64,000 bases of DNA from Anaeramoeba flamelloides (Eukaryota > Metamonada > Anaeramoebidae). The notes beneath the pieces were generated by a model. The model ran no database searches, had not been told where the DNA came from, and worked only from the letters and a program-made list of their open reading frames with translations. The stretch is taken from positions 1,927,001 through 1,991,000 of the forward strand of contig JANTQA010000016.1 in NCBI GenBank assembly GCA_027625915.1, given 5' to 3'. Of the stretch, positions 47,401 through 58,440 are shown piece after piece. The position numbers and the translations under genes are program-made. Position 1 is the stretch's first letter, and every line of letters starts with the position of its first letter.

Positions 47401-49537
47401 AAATGAAAAATTAAAAATCAGTGTGTACAAAATAATAAAACGAGCAGAACAAAAAATTATATTAGTAAATTTGTTGAAATTTCACCAACAATTGTTGATC
47501 GATCAAATGATAAGATACCATCGACTAATTGTATGTTATTTTCCAATTTAACGAACTCAAAACTAAACTTCTATCAACCATCTAAAAAAATTTCCAGATC
47601 TAGTTAAACAGATTACGTAACTGGAAAAAAGGAAATGAAAACAAAACAAAAAATGAATTTCATATTTTTGTAAAATCAAAATTATTTCCAAATTGAATGT
47701 AAAGTGTGGTATTGTTATTCTTTCAACTGTTTAAACTGTATCCAAATTTTTGGAATTTTAGTTTAGTTATATCAGTTTTTGAAATTGTTCAAAGAGATTT
47801 TCTTAATAAAAGAGGTAGGAAAAAAATTGTCAAATTATTTGAAATATACTGGTATTCGTATTTATAAATTTAGTTACTCAAATATCAATCAATAAATAAA
47901 ATTCGGGAACTTGTATATACTGTTAAAATCAAATTACATTAACGAAAATTTCCCTTCAAAAGTTTCAAGAAGGAAGCTTAATTAAATTTCTGAAAATATC
48001 ATTTTTAATATATTTTGTGGAGATCTTGTTTTTGTTTGGTTTCTTCAACGAATAATTCCTAAAATATCTTGAAAAATAATTTTTGTACAAAGATCTTTTA
48101 TTAACGAATAGTGTTTATTATAATTGAAGTTATCAAAAAGGGTAAAATTAGCAAATATTTAATTTTTTTTTTGAAAAAATTTAATCATGATCGTAGAGTC
48201 CAGTTTGAGTAATTTCAATTTCAGATATATTCATTTAACACCGAAAAATAATGAAAAAAATTCAAATTGAAAAATTTTTCTTTTCTACTGTTATTTTGCA
48301 ATTAAAACCGATTTGACGATTTTTTTTAAGTAAATGGTTACAATGAAAATATAAGAAAAATGTTTTTTAACATTTGACTTTTACTTGCTGTGATTGTATG
48401 AGATTAATTTAAAGAACCAGGTTAATTTTAATCTCAATCTTTAAGGGTTTTCTAATTCTTGTGAAACGTCTATATAAAATTTCACAATTCTTGGGTTGTT
48501 GAATCTCAGATAACTTTTTTTTCAAAGTGTTTGTTGTTATTTTTAGCCTGGCTTGTGAAAGGAACAAAATCTTAATTTCAAGACTAAACGAGAATAAGAA
48601 TAAAAAAGTTGAGCTTAGGTGTTCTCTATTTAAAATGATCTCTTTGGTTCAATTGCATAACTAACCAAAATGTGAATGTTCTTTTCGAGCATTTAAATTC
48701 AGAAAAAAAAAAAACAAAACAAAAAGAATAAAATGGATTATGGCATACATCAAAAATTACAAGTATATGATCTTTCAAAGAGTTATAATACAAATCTGCA
48801 ATTTTCACCAAGCATTCAAAGGCACATTTCGAAACCTTCAAGTCTTCTGAATTGGCAGAATTAATCACTGATTTGAGTAAAATGTCAGAGTCTTGTTTGT
48901 TTTTGAAGGCATCTCGGAAAAAGTGAAGGGAATTGTAAAAGGCCTTCGTGGCAGCTCTTTGTATTTCTACTGAATTGCCTTGGTTGGCCATTGAGTTTGC
49001 TATCAATTGAAGCACAGATTTGATGTTTGGGATCTCCTCCAAGTCTGACAATTCCTCGCACAAATAGCCTAAACAGCAAAGAATGGCTTCTTTGACAGAA
49101 TTTTGCGACGAAGAGTTCTCTTTCGTGAAGAGAATCAAGTCCTCAAATACTGTATCCCAAATGTTGTTTTTGTATTCTAACGATCCCAACACGCCAATGA
49201 CCTGTGCCGAGGTATTCCTTGCAACACGATCAGTCGATTTGAAAGCTAGAACCAAAAGTTGCTTAATTTCCATCCTTTTTTCTTCTTCGATTTGGAGCCA
49301 GAGCTTGGCGAGTGTTTCCTTTTTCTTCGAATCACGAGAAACAAATGTGTTTTTCAAAAAAATACCTGCTAATTGACGCGAAACAATTGGCTTCTTTTCG
49401 TTTTCGAGTTCTTGTGCTAAAAGAAGCATTAAGAGAGGCAGATCGTTTTCTTTTGCATTTTGTAATTTCCCAAAACTGTTTTCCCGAAGATTCTCATCAG
49501 CGCTTTGTGCTCCTATTAAAATTTCTGTGAGATCCAT
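44456..49537 (-). CDS. KPNB1: Importin subunit beta-1 (karyopherin beta), two exons
   Basis: HEAT-repeat nuclear import receptor that carries importin-alpha/NLS cargo through nuclear pores and is released by Ran-GTP. Exon 1 (49537-48749, 263 residues) has the importin-beta N-terminal domain (SADENLRENSFGKLQ and QLAGIFLKN) and ends KIADLYYNSLKDHILVIFD. Exon 2 (46375-44456, 639 residues) opens LTLIGMKSKHEEI, joining exactly where human has YYQYMETYM..ITIEAMKS. It runs through conserved HEAT words (IEFWSSLCEEEED, SYAIGKLIEF, VNAAWSFTKLAE, AMMAIGSLINALDEKFI, GLIGDIINTFGKQV) to the usual C-terminus. The total is about 902 residues against 876 in human. The intron (48748-46376, 2373 nt) starts GTATGC, ends TAG and is phase 0. 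Residues about 301-353 are an added Asn/Asp/Glu/Ser-rich acidic insert. Confidence 0.93.
48080..48205 (-). repeat. Repeat inside importin intron, inverted copy of 30885-31010
   Basis: Located in the 2.4 kb importin beta intron. It matches 30885-31010 in reverse complement, with AAGATCTTTTATTAACGAAT at one edge and AAATTTAATCATGAT at the other. The rest of the intron (46376-48748) shows only A+T-rich sequence. Confidence 0.65.
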
Positions 49538-49779
49538 TTCTTGATAGAAATTAGATTCTATTTACTCGTAAATAAATTCTATAAAAAAGAGAAACAAAAG
49601 AATTTCAAGTTAAGGTAAATCGTAAAAAAAATAAATTATTCTCGTTTTAATAGACTTACCCTATTCAGTTAATATACAGTCGCCATTAAATTTATGAAGT
49701 TTTTCAAAAGAAGAAGTTAAAGCAATACCATTTTTTTTTAAAAATTGATTTTTGGTTTTTTTAGAAAATGGAAAAGATA

Positions 49780-50262
49780 TAAAGTATTTCACTCCCACTC
49801 GAGTGAGTGTTTTGTTTTTGTGTTCTTTTACTTTTATTTCTCTAAAAGAATTTTCATATGAGAGAAATTGGACAACAAAAAAATTACAATTTTCAAAGTT
49901 AAAAATCAAAACAATTATTAAAAATTATCAAAAAAATTGTTGAATGCTAATTTTAAAAAATAAAATTACTAAAAAGGGATTTTCAAGTACAAGTTCAAAA
50001 TTGATAACATTTGAAACTTGTAAAAGCAACTTGAAATAAGAATTAGAACAGCTATATGAATTGTTTTGTGTTTACAAATTTGAAATGGAAATACTGAATT
50101 TGCAAAATTAAATTTTTGTCGGATCGAAGACGGTAAAATTATGAAAATTTTGAATTTTTCATCATAGAAATTATCAATGGGATTATTTAACTGAGGTTAT
50201 AGAACTGTTTCAAGAGAGTTTTTATACAATTTCTACTCTTTTCACCAGTAAACTTGTAATTA
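49780..50262. repeat. Diverged relative of the TTAA element
   Basis: Words in common with 11860-12366, in order: GAGAAATTGGACAA, GGGATTTTCAAGT, ACATTT.AAACTTGTAAAAG, TAGAACAGCT, TTTGAAATGGAAAT, GGTAAAATTATGAAAATT and CTTTTCACC. The terminal repeats are eroded; the right end reads AAACTTGTAATTAA where the other copy has AAACGTAGTCCTTAA. Older than the 11.9 kb copy. Confidence 0.55.
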
Positions 50263-50930
50263 ATGAGGGAACTATTTTGCAAAAATTTTTTTCGAAAATC
50301 AAGTTGAGTTTTCTACTTGTAAATTAACTTCTTTTTTTAAGGGACTAATCTCTATTAATTTTTTTTACCTAAATTTAATAGAGATTGAGAGAATTTTTTG
50401 CCAATTACTCAGATTGGATAATCCCTGCTTATTTTCAATATAATTCATATTTTGAGATAAGGTATCCTTATTTAGAAATTGGTCAAAAAAAAAAATAAGA
50501 GAGACTATTCCCTTAAAGAAAAATAAGATTTAGATTCAAAAAATATTTTTCAACTCATTTTTACTTAATAAATCGGAAAATAATTCATTTTTTTCTGATT
50601 TTTTTTTTCAAATCGAATCTCTCTAATGACAACTTATTTCCTTTGAAAATCCTATTTGAAAAAGATAAAATAGGAATTTGAAAAGAAATTAATTAAACAT
50701 TTTTTAGGCAGATAACAGAATTTAAATATCTTTTATTTATTTTTGTTTTTTATGAATTGATTATACTTTCAAAGTATAAGAATTCACTAACAGAAAGTTT
50801 CATTTGAATTTTTTTTTTTTGTACTAATAATTTTGGATTGAACATAAATTCTAATTAAAAACCTTGTAATGTAACAAATTTATACTAAATTTATAATTAT
50901 GTACAAATTTTGATATTTTTTCGGTATACA

Positions 50931-51019
50931 CCAATATGAGAGGTTTCTCCCCAGAAATTCTGAGATTTCTTTAATGTTAATGATTCATAATTTTTGACAA
51001 GTAACCTCTCCTATGTTGG
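50931..51019. repeat. Small hairpin element
   Basis: CCAATATGAGAGGTT at 50931-50945 pairs with AACCTCTCCTATGTTGG at 51003-51019, with about 57 bp between the arms. Single copy seen. Confidence 0.45.
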
Positions 51020-51854
51020 CTACATAAAAATAGAATCATTTTGCTAAAATTATTATATTATAAAAAAAAAACTCAATAAATTAACCATTAAAGTTTACAT
51101 ATTGAATTTTTGAATTCTTTATTATGATTGTTATTATTAAACCCATTCAAGTATTGGTTAACAATTTAATTTTTTGTTGTTTCTTGAATTTCAAATTATA
51201 ATCTATCCTTTTTTTATCCATATTTGTCGATCAGCTAGATTATAAATTATAAGAGATTAACAAGAAGCTATAGAAACTAAATTGTTGAAAATATGTTTTA
51301 TATTATCAATAGTACAAGTGGATACATCTTCTTTACTCTTCTAATGATTTGAACATTAGAAAATCAAGGATATCAATTTTAAAGACTAGTTATCTATATT
51401 AAAAATTTTGAATTTTTGAAAATTCCGAGAGCCAAAAACACTTTTTTTTATTTATCTAGAATTTATTAGTATCAATATCTGCTCATTTTTTTCTGGAGAG
51501 GTTTTTTATTATTTTTTCAAAATTGTAAAAAGTAATTTTTTTTTTTCTATACTTTTTACAATTTTTTTGGACTTTTTTTTTTTTAAGTGACTATTTTGTA
51601 ATAAAGATGGGTCATAAAAAAAAATTCAGGTAAAAATGCAATTTCTAGAAGTAATTTGATTGTTAATTTTAATATTAACAATGATATTATTATTATTATT
51701 AAAACTTTTATTATTATTATTAGTATTGCAATTATTAACATTTTATACTTTTTGTAATTATAAATATTAGTAAGATCGAAATTAAAGAGAGATGATTTTT
51801 TGAAAAGGTTATAATTATTTTTTTTTTTAAGAAGGGGGAACTTTAACCCCCTCC

Positions 51855-52200
51855 CCTACAGCTGTTAATTTTTCTTGAGTTTTCTATTTATTTGTGAACT
51901 GTTCTAGGTTTTTTTGAGGTTTTCTATTTTATTTGGAAAATCTATTGATTTTTGTTAGGTTTTTTTTACTTTTTGAAATAAACCGAAAATTTATTAAAAT
52001 TTTCTGTTTATTTCAAAAAATAAAAAAAAACCTAGAACACTTCACACATAAATAGAAAACTCAAAAAAACCTAATGAAAATCAATAGATTTTCCAAATAA
52101 AACAAAAAACTCTAAGTTAAGGGCTATTCCAGAATTCTAAATAATTGAGTAAAATCTTTAGATTTTGTATATTCTTTTAAATTCTGTAAAAGCTAGGAAC
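51855..52200. repeat. Compound hairpin cluster 4
   Basis: Left units TTCTTGAGTTTTCTATTTAT and TTTTTTGAGGTTTTCTATTT precede a core hairpin at 51958-52032 (GGTTTTTTTTACTTTTTGAA mirrored by TTTCAAAAAATAAAAAAAAA plus CC). Mirrored right units with CCAAATAAAACAAAAAACTC follow, then one CCAGAATTC-type hairpin (52130-52195). It lies about 600 bp before the ARMC8-like start. Confidence 0.72.
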
Positions 52201-52800
52201 TCTATGGTACTTGAATGTCGTAACCTAATTTCTAAATTTTTGTTAAGAAATTTCAAAAAACAATCAGAATTTTCTTTTTTATTAATCTCAGACAAGATAA
52301 GTATTGAGTATTTACTTTGAATAAAACAAAGGAATACCTTTATTAAATTGTTTTTATTATTAGGATTTTTGGATTAATTCTATAATAGGGCCTCCCATTA
52401 TTAAAAAAAAATTCATCTTCAAACAATTGAACTTGATTAACTAAAATCTTATATTATTTTTAATTAAAAAATTAATGATAAATCCAAAAATCAAAGCGAT
52501 AAAGGGTCTCCTTGATAAATTCCAATTACACCTTTTTTACATATTGTTTCCTCGGTAATATTTTCGTTTTTTCATTTCTAATCAATTTATAAGAGGATAA
52601 TACAATTAAATTTGATCATCACCCCTTATTAAAAAAAGTTACTATTTGACTTTTAAATTGAATTCCAAAAGAAAAATTAAAAGTCCAAGGATTTAGTAAC
52701 CATATAATCCTAATTTCCAAACATCAAATACAAATAAAAATTTTAGTCGAGATTCATTTTTTTTTCAGAAACCAACTTTTCTCAAAAAATATTTTGAATT

Positions 52801-55800
52801 ATGGCCGAATTAATCCATTTGTTCCAAAACACTGAAGATGACGAAAAAAAACTTCTTTTAACTCGAAAACTTAAATTCAAATTGATTGGGAATTCTTGTA
52901 TCAAATTACAAGTTCTTCGATCTAGCATCGTCGACCAATTTCTGAATGATCTTAAAAATTTATTAAAAACAAAAAGTCAAACTAATTTCGAATATGAAAA
53001 GGATGTTCTTATATGCCTTGGGAGTCTATTTACAAAAACAAAACTCGAAAAGGAATTTTGTGATCTGCCAACGCGTACTCTCACACTTTTATTTCAAATC
53101 TTGAAACAACTAGAACAAGAAAAAGAAAAAGAAAAGCATTTCCCTTTTTTTGTTTCCTTATTGAGATGTATCAAATTATTGTTTTTACGAGACGATTTAC
53201 AAAACGAAATGTTCCATGTCATTAGAAACGATAAAGTTGCCATCATTGTTATCGACTATATTTATTCTAATTTCAGCTATTTTAAAAACCAAGAAGAACA
53301 AACAGAAAAGAAAAAAAAACTTAAAATTGGGAGAGAAATCGAAAAAGAAAAGGAAGACACAAAAGAGAAAAAAAAAGAAGAAAGGGAAGAGAAAGAAATA
53401 AATTTCAGATTAAAAATAATTGAACAGTCGCTAAAAATACTGTCTTTTTTATCAAGCAATTCGGAAACAATTGTGAGACAGGCACATAGCCATGGATCGT
53501 TTGAAAAATTTGTGGAGATTCTCAAATTCTTTATTACCAAGAAAGAGAAAAAAAGAAAATATTCTCTTTTGATTGAACCACTTTTAAGTGTATTTTCAGT
53601 ATTGATTAACAATTTTGAAAATGCACAAAGGTTTCAATTAGAATTCAATAAAGCAATTATACCAATTTGTGAAAAACTATTGAATTCCTCCAGTCTTGAA
53701 TCCAAATTAATTATTTCAAACCTATTTTTATCAATCCATCAATACAATTCACTTTACTTTGTAATAGATCAAAAAAAGAACAAGATCCAAGAAAACAATC
53801 AAAAAGAGCAACAAAATCAAACCAAAAGGCAAATAGAAAAGGAAGGATTAGGGGATCGTAGTCTTGAAGAAAAAGAGATCGAAATAGAAAAAGAAATTGA
53901 TAACGAGATAGAAAATGAGAATGTAGGTGAAAATAAAAGCCAACAAGAAAAAGAACAGGAACAAGATAAGAACCAGAAAACGGAAAAGGAAAACAAAAAC
54001 AAAATGAAAGAACAAAAAACACAGATTAAGAATTCACTAAGTGAAATGAGATTAATAAAAATTAGAGATCTGTATAATAAAATAATTTCAATAATTATAA
54101 ATAATTTACCATCACTTTCAACTCCAAAGGCAAAAATTTCCGAATTAAATCAGATTTTTTCTCTCAAATTATTATTAAAATTAATTAAAACAGAAAAAAA
54201 TGAAATTATCAATGTCTTATACAGTAGGAGTATTTATAATAATTTTATTCATATTTTAAATTCCCCCAATCCCAAAAAGTCTTTTAATTTCCATTCGACA
54301 AAGTTAATTTGTTTAATAATAAAAGTGTTATATACCACGATTAGAAGAAACAAAACAAAATGTAAAATTTTAATTGATTTCGAAATCCTAAAAATTATTG
54401 AAAAAATTTTTAAAAATAATGTTCATTTCAAAAATGGAGTAATAATACAAATTCAAGAAAAGAGAATAATTAATAATTTATTGATATTGACCAGTCAACT
54501 GGCACCATTTATTTATCAGTATAATAAGGAAACTAATTCATTATTAGAGAATTGCGATGAAGATTATCTAATTAATTTGACAATTCAATTTCTTTCATTG
54601 CAGAGTAATCAAAATGAAAAGAACTTGGATCAAGATATTGATCAAAAATTAATAAAAAGTTCCTGCTTGTTTTTAGGCAATTTTATTTTATGTTTACCAT
54701 CTTGGAAAAAGAAATTTATACAATTAAAAGGAATGACGACATTAGTGGAATTATTCAAAAATCGAAATCCTAAAATTTTGGAAACAATAATTTGGTTTAT
54801 TAAAAATTTAATAAAAAATTCAGAAAAAGATATTTTAGAATTAATTGTTGATGAGTCAATGATTAGAATTCTTATAAATATTTTGAAAAATAAGACTGAA
54901 AATGGAAATATAATCAACAATACTCTGGAGATAAAAAAATCTAATACATTACCAAAAGAAGAATTAGAAAGACAAATCGAGAAAGATAAAGAAAAAAAAA
55001 ACGAAATGGAAAATGAAAAGGGAAATGAAAATGAAAATGAAAATGAAAAAGAAAAAGAAAAGGAAAAGGAAAAGGAAAAGGAAAAGGAAAAGGAAAAGGA
55101 AAAGGAAAATGAAAATGAAAATGAGAATGAAAATAAAAATAAAAAGGAAAAAGAAATGGGAATCGAAAAAGAAATTAATATGGAAATCAGAGAATCAGTG
55201 GATGAGAAATTAGGTAATGATTATGAAATAACGAATAAAATAAATATACAAATAATTGACTTGTTTATAAATATTTCCACATCTTCAAACGATATTATTG
55301 AAAAATATTTACCCTTTGAAGAATTAATTCCTCTTTTAGAATCAATTATTCTTAATCATTCAAATTTTCTATTAAACCTCCCACCAACAAATCGCAGCCC
55401 AAAAACAAAAACACAAATTAATAATCAAAATAAAATTGAGACCGTTATTAATATGAATAAAGATAAAAATATTGAAACGAGAGATTACATTCATGAAAAT
55501 AACAAAAAAATGGATAATGATAATAAAATATTTCAAAAACAAAATCCAATTAATGAAAATATTAACATTAAAACAAGAAAAAGACTCTATCAATTAATTT
55601 CAAAAATTTATTTATTATTTTCCAATCTTATAGTTACTGGGAATAGCAGAACTATATCCTTTTTTTCAAAGAAAATCTTTTTACAAAATACTCTAATTCT
55701 ATTAAATTGTAAAAATTTTCAATTACAAAAATCAATTAGCTGGTGTTTAATAAATTTCACTTGGAAACTTAAAAATAAATCAAAAGAAAATGAAAAAATT

Positions 55801-55923
55801 ATACAAGAAAGAAAAGACCTTCTAAACTCAGTTGGGTTTGTGGATATATATAATAAAAAGAGGGTTAGTAGTAATTTAAAACTACAAGACCTTGCAAACA
55901 CCGTTTTAAAATATATTCAATAA
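52801..55923 (+). CDS. ARMC8: ARMC8/GID5-like armadillo-repeat protein
   Basis: Probable scaffold subunit of the GID/CTLH E3 ubiquitin ligase (yeast Gid5/Vid28, human ARMC8), which positions substrate receptors. It is 1040 residues in one exon. The N-terminus LIHLFQNTEDDEKKLLLTRK followed by LKFKLIGNSC resembles FDLFQDEEQDIKLNALRDLK and EIIGN of human ARMC8, with LICLGSLFTKT after it. Armadillo-like helices continue (LILTSQLAPFI, CLFLGNFILCLPSWKKKF, LVELFKNRNPKILETIIWFI). The C-terminus SISWCLINFTW, then ERKDLLNSVGFVDIY, matches human MAVWCIINLTW and ERQDKLRDMGIVDIL. Human is about 670 residues; the extra length is Lys/Glu/Asn-rich insertions at about 165-200, 325-410, 700-800 and 865-925. 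ARMC8 identity is an inference from these words, and another armadillo protein is possible but less likely. Confidence 0.8.
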   Translation: MAELIHLFQNTEDDEKKLLLTRKLKFKLIGNSCIKLQVLRSSIVDQFLNDLKNLLKTKSQTNFEYEKDVLICLGSLFTKTKLEKEFCDLPTRTLTLLFQILKQLEQEKEKEKHFPFFVSLLRCIKLLFLRDDLQNEMFHVIRNDKVAIIVIDYIYSNFSYFKNQEEQTEKKKKLKIGREIEKEKEDTKEKKKEEREEKEINFRLKIIEQSLKILSFLSSNSETIVRQAHSHGSFEKFVEILKFFITKKEKKRKYSLLIEPLLSVFSVLINNFENAQRFQLEFNKAIIPICEKLLNSSSLESKLIISNLFLSIHQYNSLYFVIDQKKNKIQENNQKEQQNQTKRQIEKEGLGDRSLEEKEIEIEKEIDNEIENENVGENKSQQEKEQEQDKNQKTEKENKNKMKEQKTQIKNSLSEMRLIKIRDLYNKIISIIINNLPSLSTPKAKISELNQIFSLKLLLKLIKTEKNEIINVLYSRSIYNNFIHILNSPNPKKSFNFHSTKLICLIIKVLYTTIRRNKTKCKILIDFEILKIIEKIFKNNVHFKNGVIIQIQEKRIINNLLILTSQLAPFIYQYNKETNSLLENCDEDYLINLTIQFLSLQSNQNEKNLDQDIDQKLIKSSCLFLGNFILCLPSWKKKFIQLKGMTTLVELFKNRNPKILETIIWFIKNLIKNSEKDILELIVDESMIRILINILKNKTENGNIINNTLEIKKSNTLPKEELERQIEKDKEKKNEMENEKGNENENENEKEKEKEKEKEKEKEKEKEKENENENENENKNKKEKEMGIEKEINMEIRESVDEKLGNDYEITNKINIQIIDLFINISTSSNDIIEKYLPFEELIPLLESIILNHSNFLLNLPPTNRSPKTKTQINNQNKIETVINMNKDKNIETRDYIHENNKKMDNDNKIFQKQNPINENINIKTRKRLYQLISKIYLLFSNLIVTGNSRTISFFSKKIFLQNTLILLNCKNFQLQKSISWCLINFTWKLKNKSKENEKIIQERKDLLNSVGFVDIYNKKRVSSNLKLQDLANTVLKYIQ
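55021..55140 (+). repeat. In-frame GAAAAT/GAAAAG minisatellite in the ARMC8-like gene
   Basis: Tandem 6 bp units GAAAAT, GAAAAA and GAAAAG, ordered as blocks, encode alternating Glu-Asn then Glu-Lys (NENENENEKEKEKEKEKEKE type). The block order and lack of interruptions suggest recent slippage. Because the unit is 6 bp, length change keeps the frame. Confidence 0.85.
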
Positions 55924-56599
55924 TTTTTTTGAAGAAGAAATAAAAAACAAAATTATTTTAAAATATATATAGTCATAATAATAATAATAATTTAGAAAAA
56001 AAACTTTATAATTATTATAATTAATTAATTAATTTTTTTAAAAAAATATGATTATATGTCCTTAATAAAATTAAGCACTATTTTTTTCTGATTAATATTT
56101 TTTCTAAACCAAGTTTATAACTTAATTCAATTAACCACTGGGATAATTTTTTTTAGAATAAAAATACTCTCAACTTTTGAATATCGAAAATATTTTTTGA
56201 AATTAGAATGCACTTTTTTATTTTTTTTTGAAAAATTGGGGTTGAGAAAAGCTTGAAATCAAAGAATAAGTTAATATATTAAATTAGAATGCTTTTCCAG
56301 AGAGTTTATCTTTTTATTTTAACTTTTTTTTAATTTTACCATTTAAAACTAAAAAAAACATTTGAGAACCAAATTAGTCCCATTTGTGAAAAGAAAATTC
56401 CCATAATTTAGAATTTGTTTTAGTAAATGAGTTAAAACAAGATAATGTATCAAAAAATATACATAATTTCAAGTGTGAATCCAATCATTTTGGCAAAAAA
56501 TGTTTATAAGTAAAAAGTTAAATGGAAACCTTATTTATTTTATTTTTTTCATTTAGTTTTTTTAATTGTATTAATGGAAAGTATTTGATCAGTTTTCCA

Positions 56600-58440
56600 T
56601 TTTTTAGTGTTTTTTGGGTAGTAGGGACATATAAACTATTTTTCATAAATTTTGACTCACTTTATAATGTTAAAGGAAGTTGTTTTGAGGGTTTATTCCA
56701 GTATTCTTATCAAAAAATATTTTCAAATTTTTGGATCAGAATCATTTTTACTAATTTTGCAAATTTTAGTTTTGCTTTTTCAAATTTTTGTTTTTTTTCT
56801 TTTTTTTTCTTTTTTTTTTTCTTTTTTTTTCTTTTTTTTTTTTTTTCTTTTTTTAACTTTTTCTTTTTTTTTTTTTTTTAAAAAGATCATGTAGAAAAAA
56901 AAAGAGATCTTCAAAAAGACAAATAATCACTAAGAAAATTGAGACTATGTAATGTCTTTGAAAATGGATTTAATTATTCATAAAATATCTTGTTGTTCAA
57001 CTTTTTTTCAGTGAAAGTTCAGTAATAAAAAATCCGTAATGCTCATTTCAAAAATTGTGACTCACTTTTTTTTAGTTTTGGTTTTATTTTTTTTTAATTG
57101 TTAATATATCAGGCTTTTATATATTTAGAATGACTTAAAAGAGAATTGCAAATCATATTTAGTTATTATATATTATCATGATATTAACAATAAAATCGCG
57201 ATAATATTAAAAATCGTGATTAGTCCAACTTTATCGCGATATTCAACATTATCGCGATATTTACATTATTGCGAAAAAATGAAAAATTATTATTTTCATT
57301 TCATTTTTAAAAAAAATCTCTTGACTTTTATAACACTTTCCCCTTTAATAAATGTTTGAAAATTTTTGTAAGGGTTTTATACTATCTTCAAGTGTTTTAA
57401 AGTTTTGAAAGACAGAAAACTTTTTTAAAGGACATGAGTTTGGTTTGTAGTAGAAAAAAATTGTTTTCTTTTCATTTTTTTTTTTACAAAATATCAAATC
57501 TCAAACAAATTTTATGATCAAACTAATAATTACCCATTCTAGCATATAATTGAATATAAAATAGATGTGTTTTCTTACAATGGAGTTGTTACATTCACAA
57601 TTTTAAATAGCCAAAAAGAATAAAGAAGAATTTTCCTTCTTATTGGTGATCGATCAAACAAAAACCTCGAAGCTCTTATTGTGTTTTCTGTCGAATACAA
57701 AGGTGCTCATAGAAGAAAAAGAACAAGAAGACAGATCTATAAAAAATCTTAATAATTGGTGATCATCTGACAGGGATGTTGTGAAAGCTAATGAAAAGTT
57801 ATCCACCCTTTTTAGCTTTCTGAGAATTTTGAAAATCTTTTAACCCAAGAACACATTCTTTAAAGAACGGGCAAAGTGCTGGTTGTTTTAGAAGGTCTTT
57901 TATTCGACTCAATTTACAACACCATGATTAACTGAAAAAATATTTATTTCTCTTTATTTCTTATTGTTGTTGATCTTAAAGGATCGATAGGTTTGTCAAC
58001 CAAATAAAAAGAAAACACAATAAAACTCTTGGATCTGATCCTTGATTGGATCAAGTATCTTTTTTGTTGTTTTTTCAAAGAATGACTTTTTTTCACCTAA
58101 GCTATTTTTTGATCAAAAAAAATTTTTTTGTTTAAATATTTCTCAATTAACCCAAAAATCCATCAACTATTATATTGCGATTACTTTTTAATCGCGATAT
58201 TTTGGCATTTATCACGATTTTATAGAATATCGCGATTTGTTATATTATCGCGATAATATTGAATATCGCGATTTTCTGATATTATTGCGATTTGATGGAA
58301 ATTATCGCGATTTTTGTAACTTTCTCGTGATTTAATCATGTTATCATCAAAACCTCTATTAATTGTTCTTGAATATTAAAGGATAATTTTTTTTTCTCTT
58401 TTTATTATTTCAGGTGAGTCACAATTTTTGAAAAAGAGTT
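56600..58440. repeat. Dispersed repeat split by element copy B (partner 5100-5860)
   Basis: The left part runs 56600-57168 and the right part 58357-58440. Together they follow 5100-5860: GACTCACTTTATAATGTT, TTTGGATCAGAATCATTTTT, the T tract, ATTGAGACTATGTAATGTCT and AATCATATTTAGTTATTA, then after the insertion TATTAATTGTTCTTGA, AAAGGATAAT and GTGAGTCACAATTTTTG.AAA. Confidence 0.78.
57169..58356. mobile_element. Palindrome-rich 1.2 kb element, copy B
   Basis: Inserted in the repeat above with TATTA on each side (57164-57168 and 58357-58361); the uninterrupted copy has a single TATTA. Both end zones carry dense TATCGCGATA-type palindromes (57195-57275 and 58155-58335). The right tip reads GAGGTTTTGATGATAACATG inward. 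The matching left tip is about 18 bp short compared with copy A. The interior matches copy A over about 0.9 kb but has no conserved frame, so it is non-autonomous. The 5 bp duplication could also be read as TA or TTA because of flanking identity. Confidence 0.78.

Larger units (their letters stand above)
49538..52800. other. Intergenic DNA with repeats between divergent genes
   Basis: Shared upstream region of the divergent importin beta and ARMC8-like genes. It holds a diverged relative of the TTAA element (about 49780-50262), a small hairpin with CCAATATGAGAGGTT arms (50931-51019) and hairpin cluster 4 (51855-52200). A TTTTTTTTTCAG run ending at 52768, 32 bp before the ARMC8 start, may be a 5' UTR acceptor. 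No gene is supported. Confidence 0.55.

Noticed and set aside
55013-55213. Lys/Arg/Met-rich frame +1 within the ARMC8-like gene
   Set aside because: Shadow frame of the GAAAAT/GAAAAG minisatellite.
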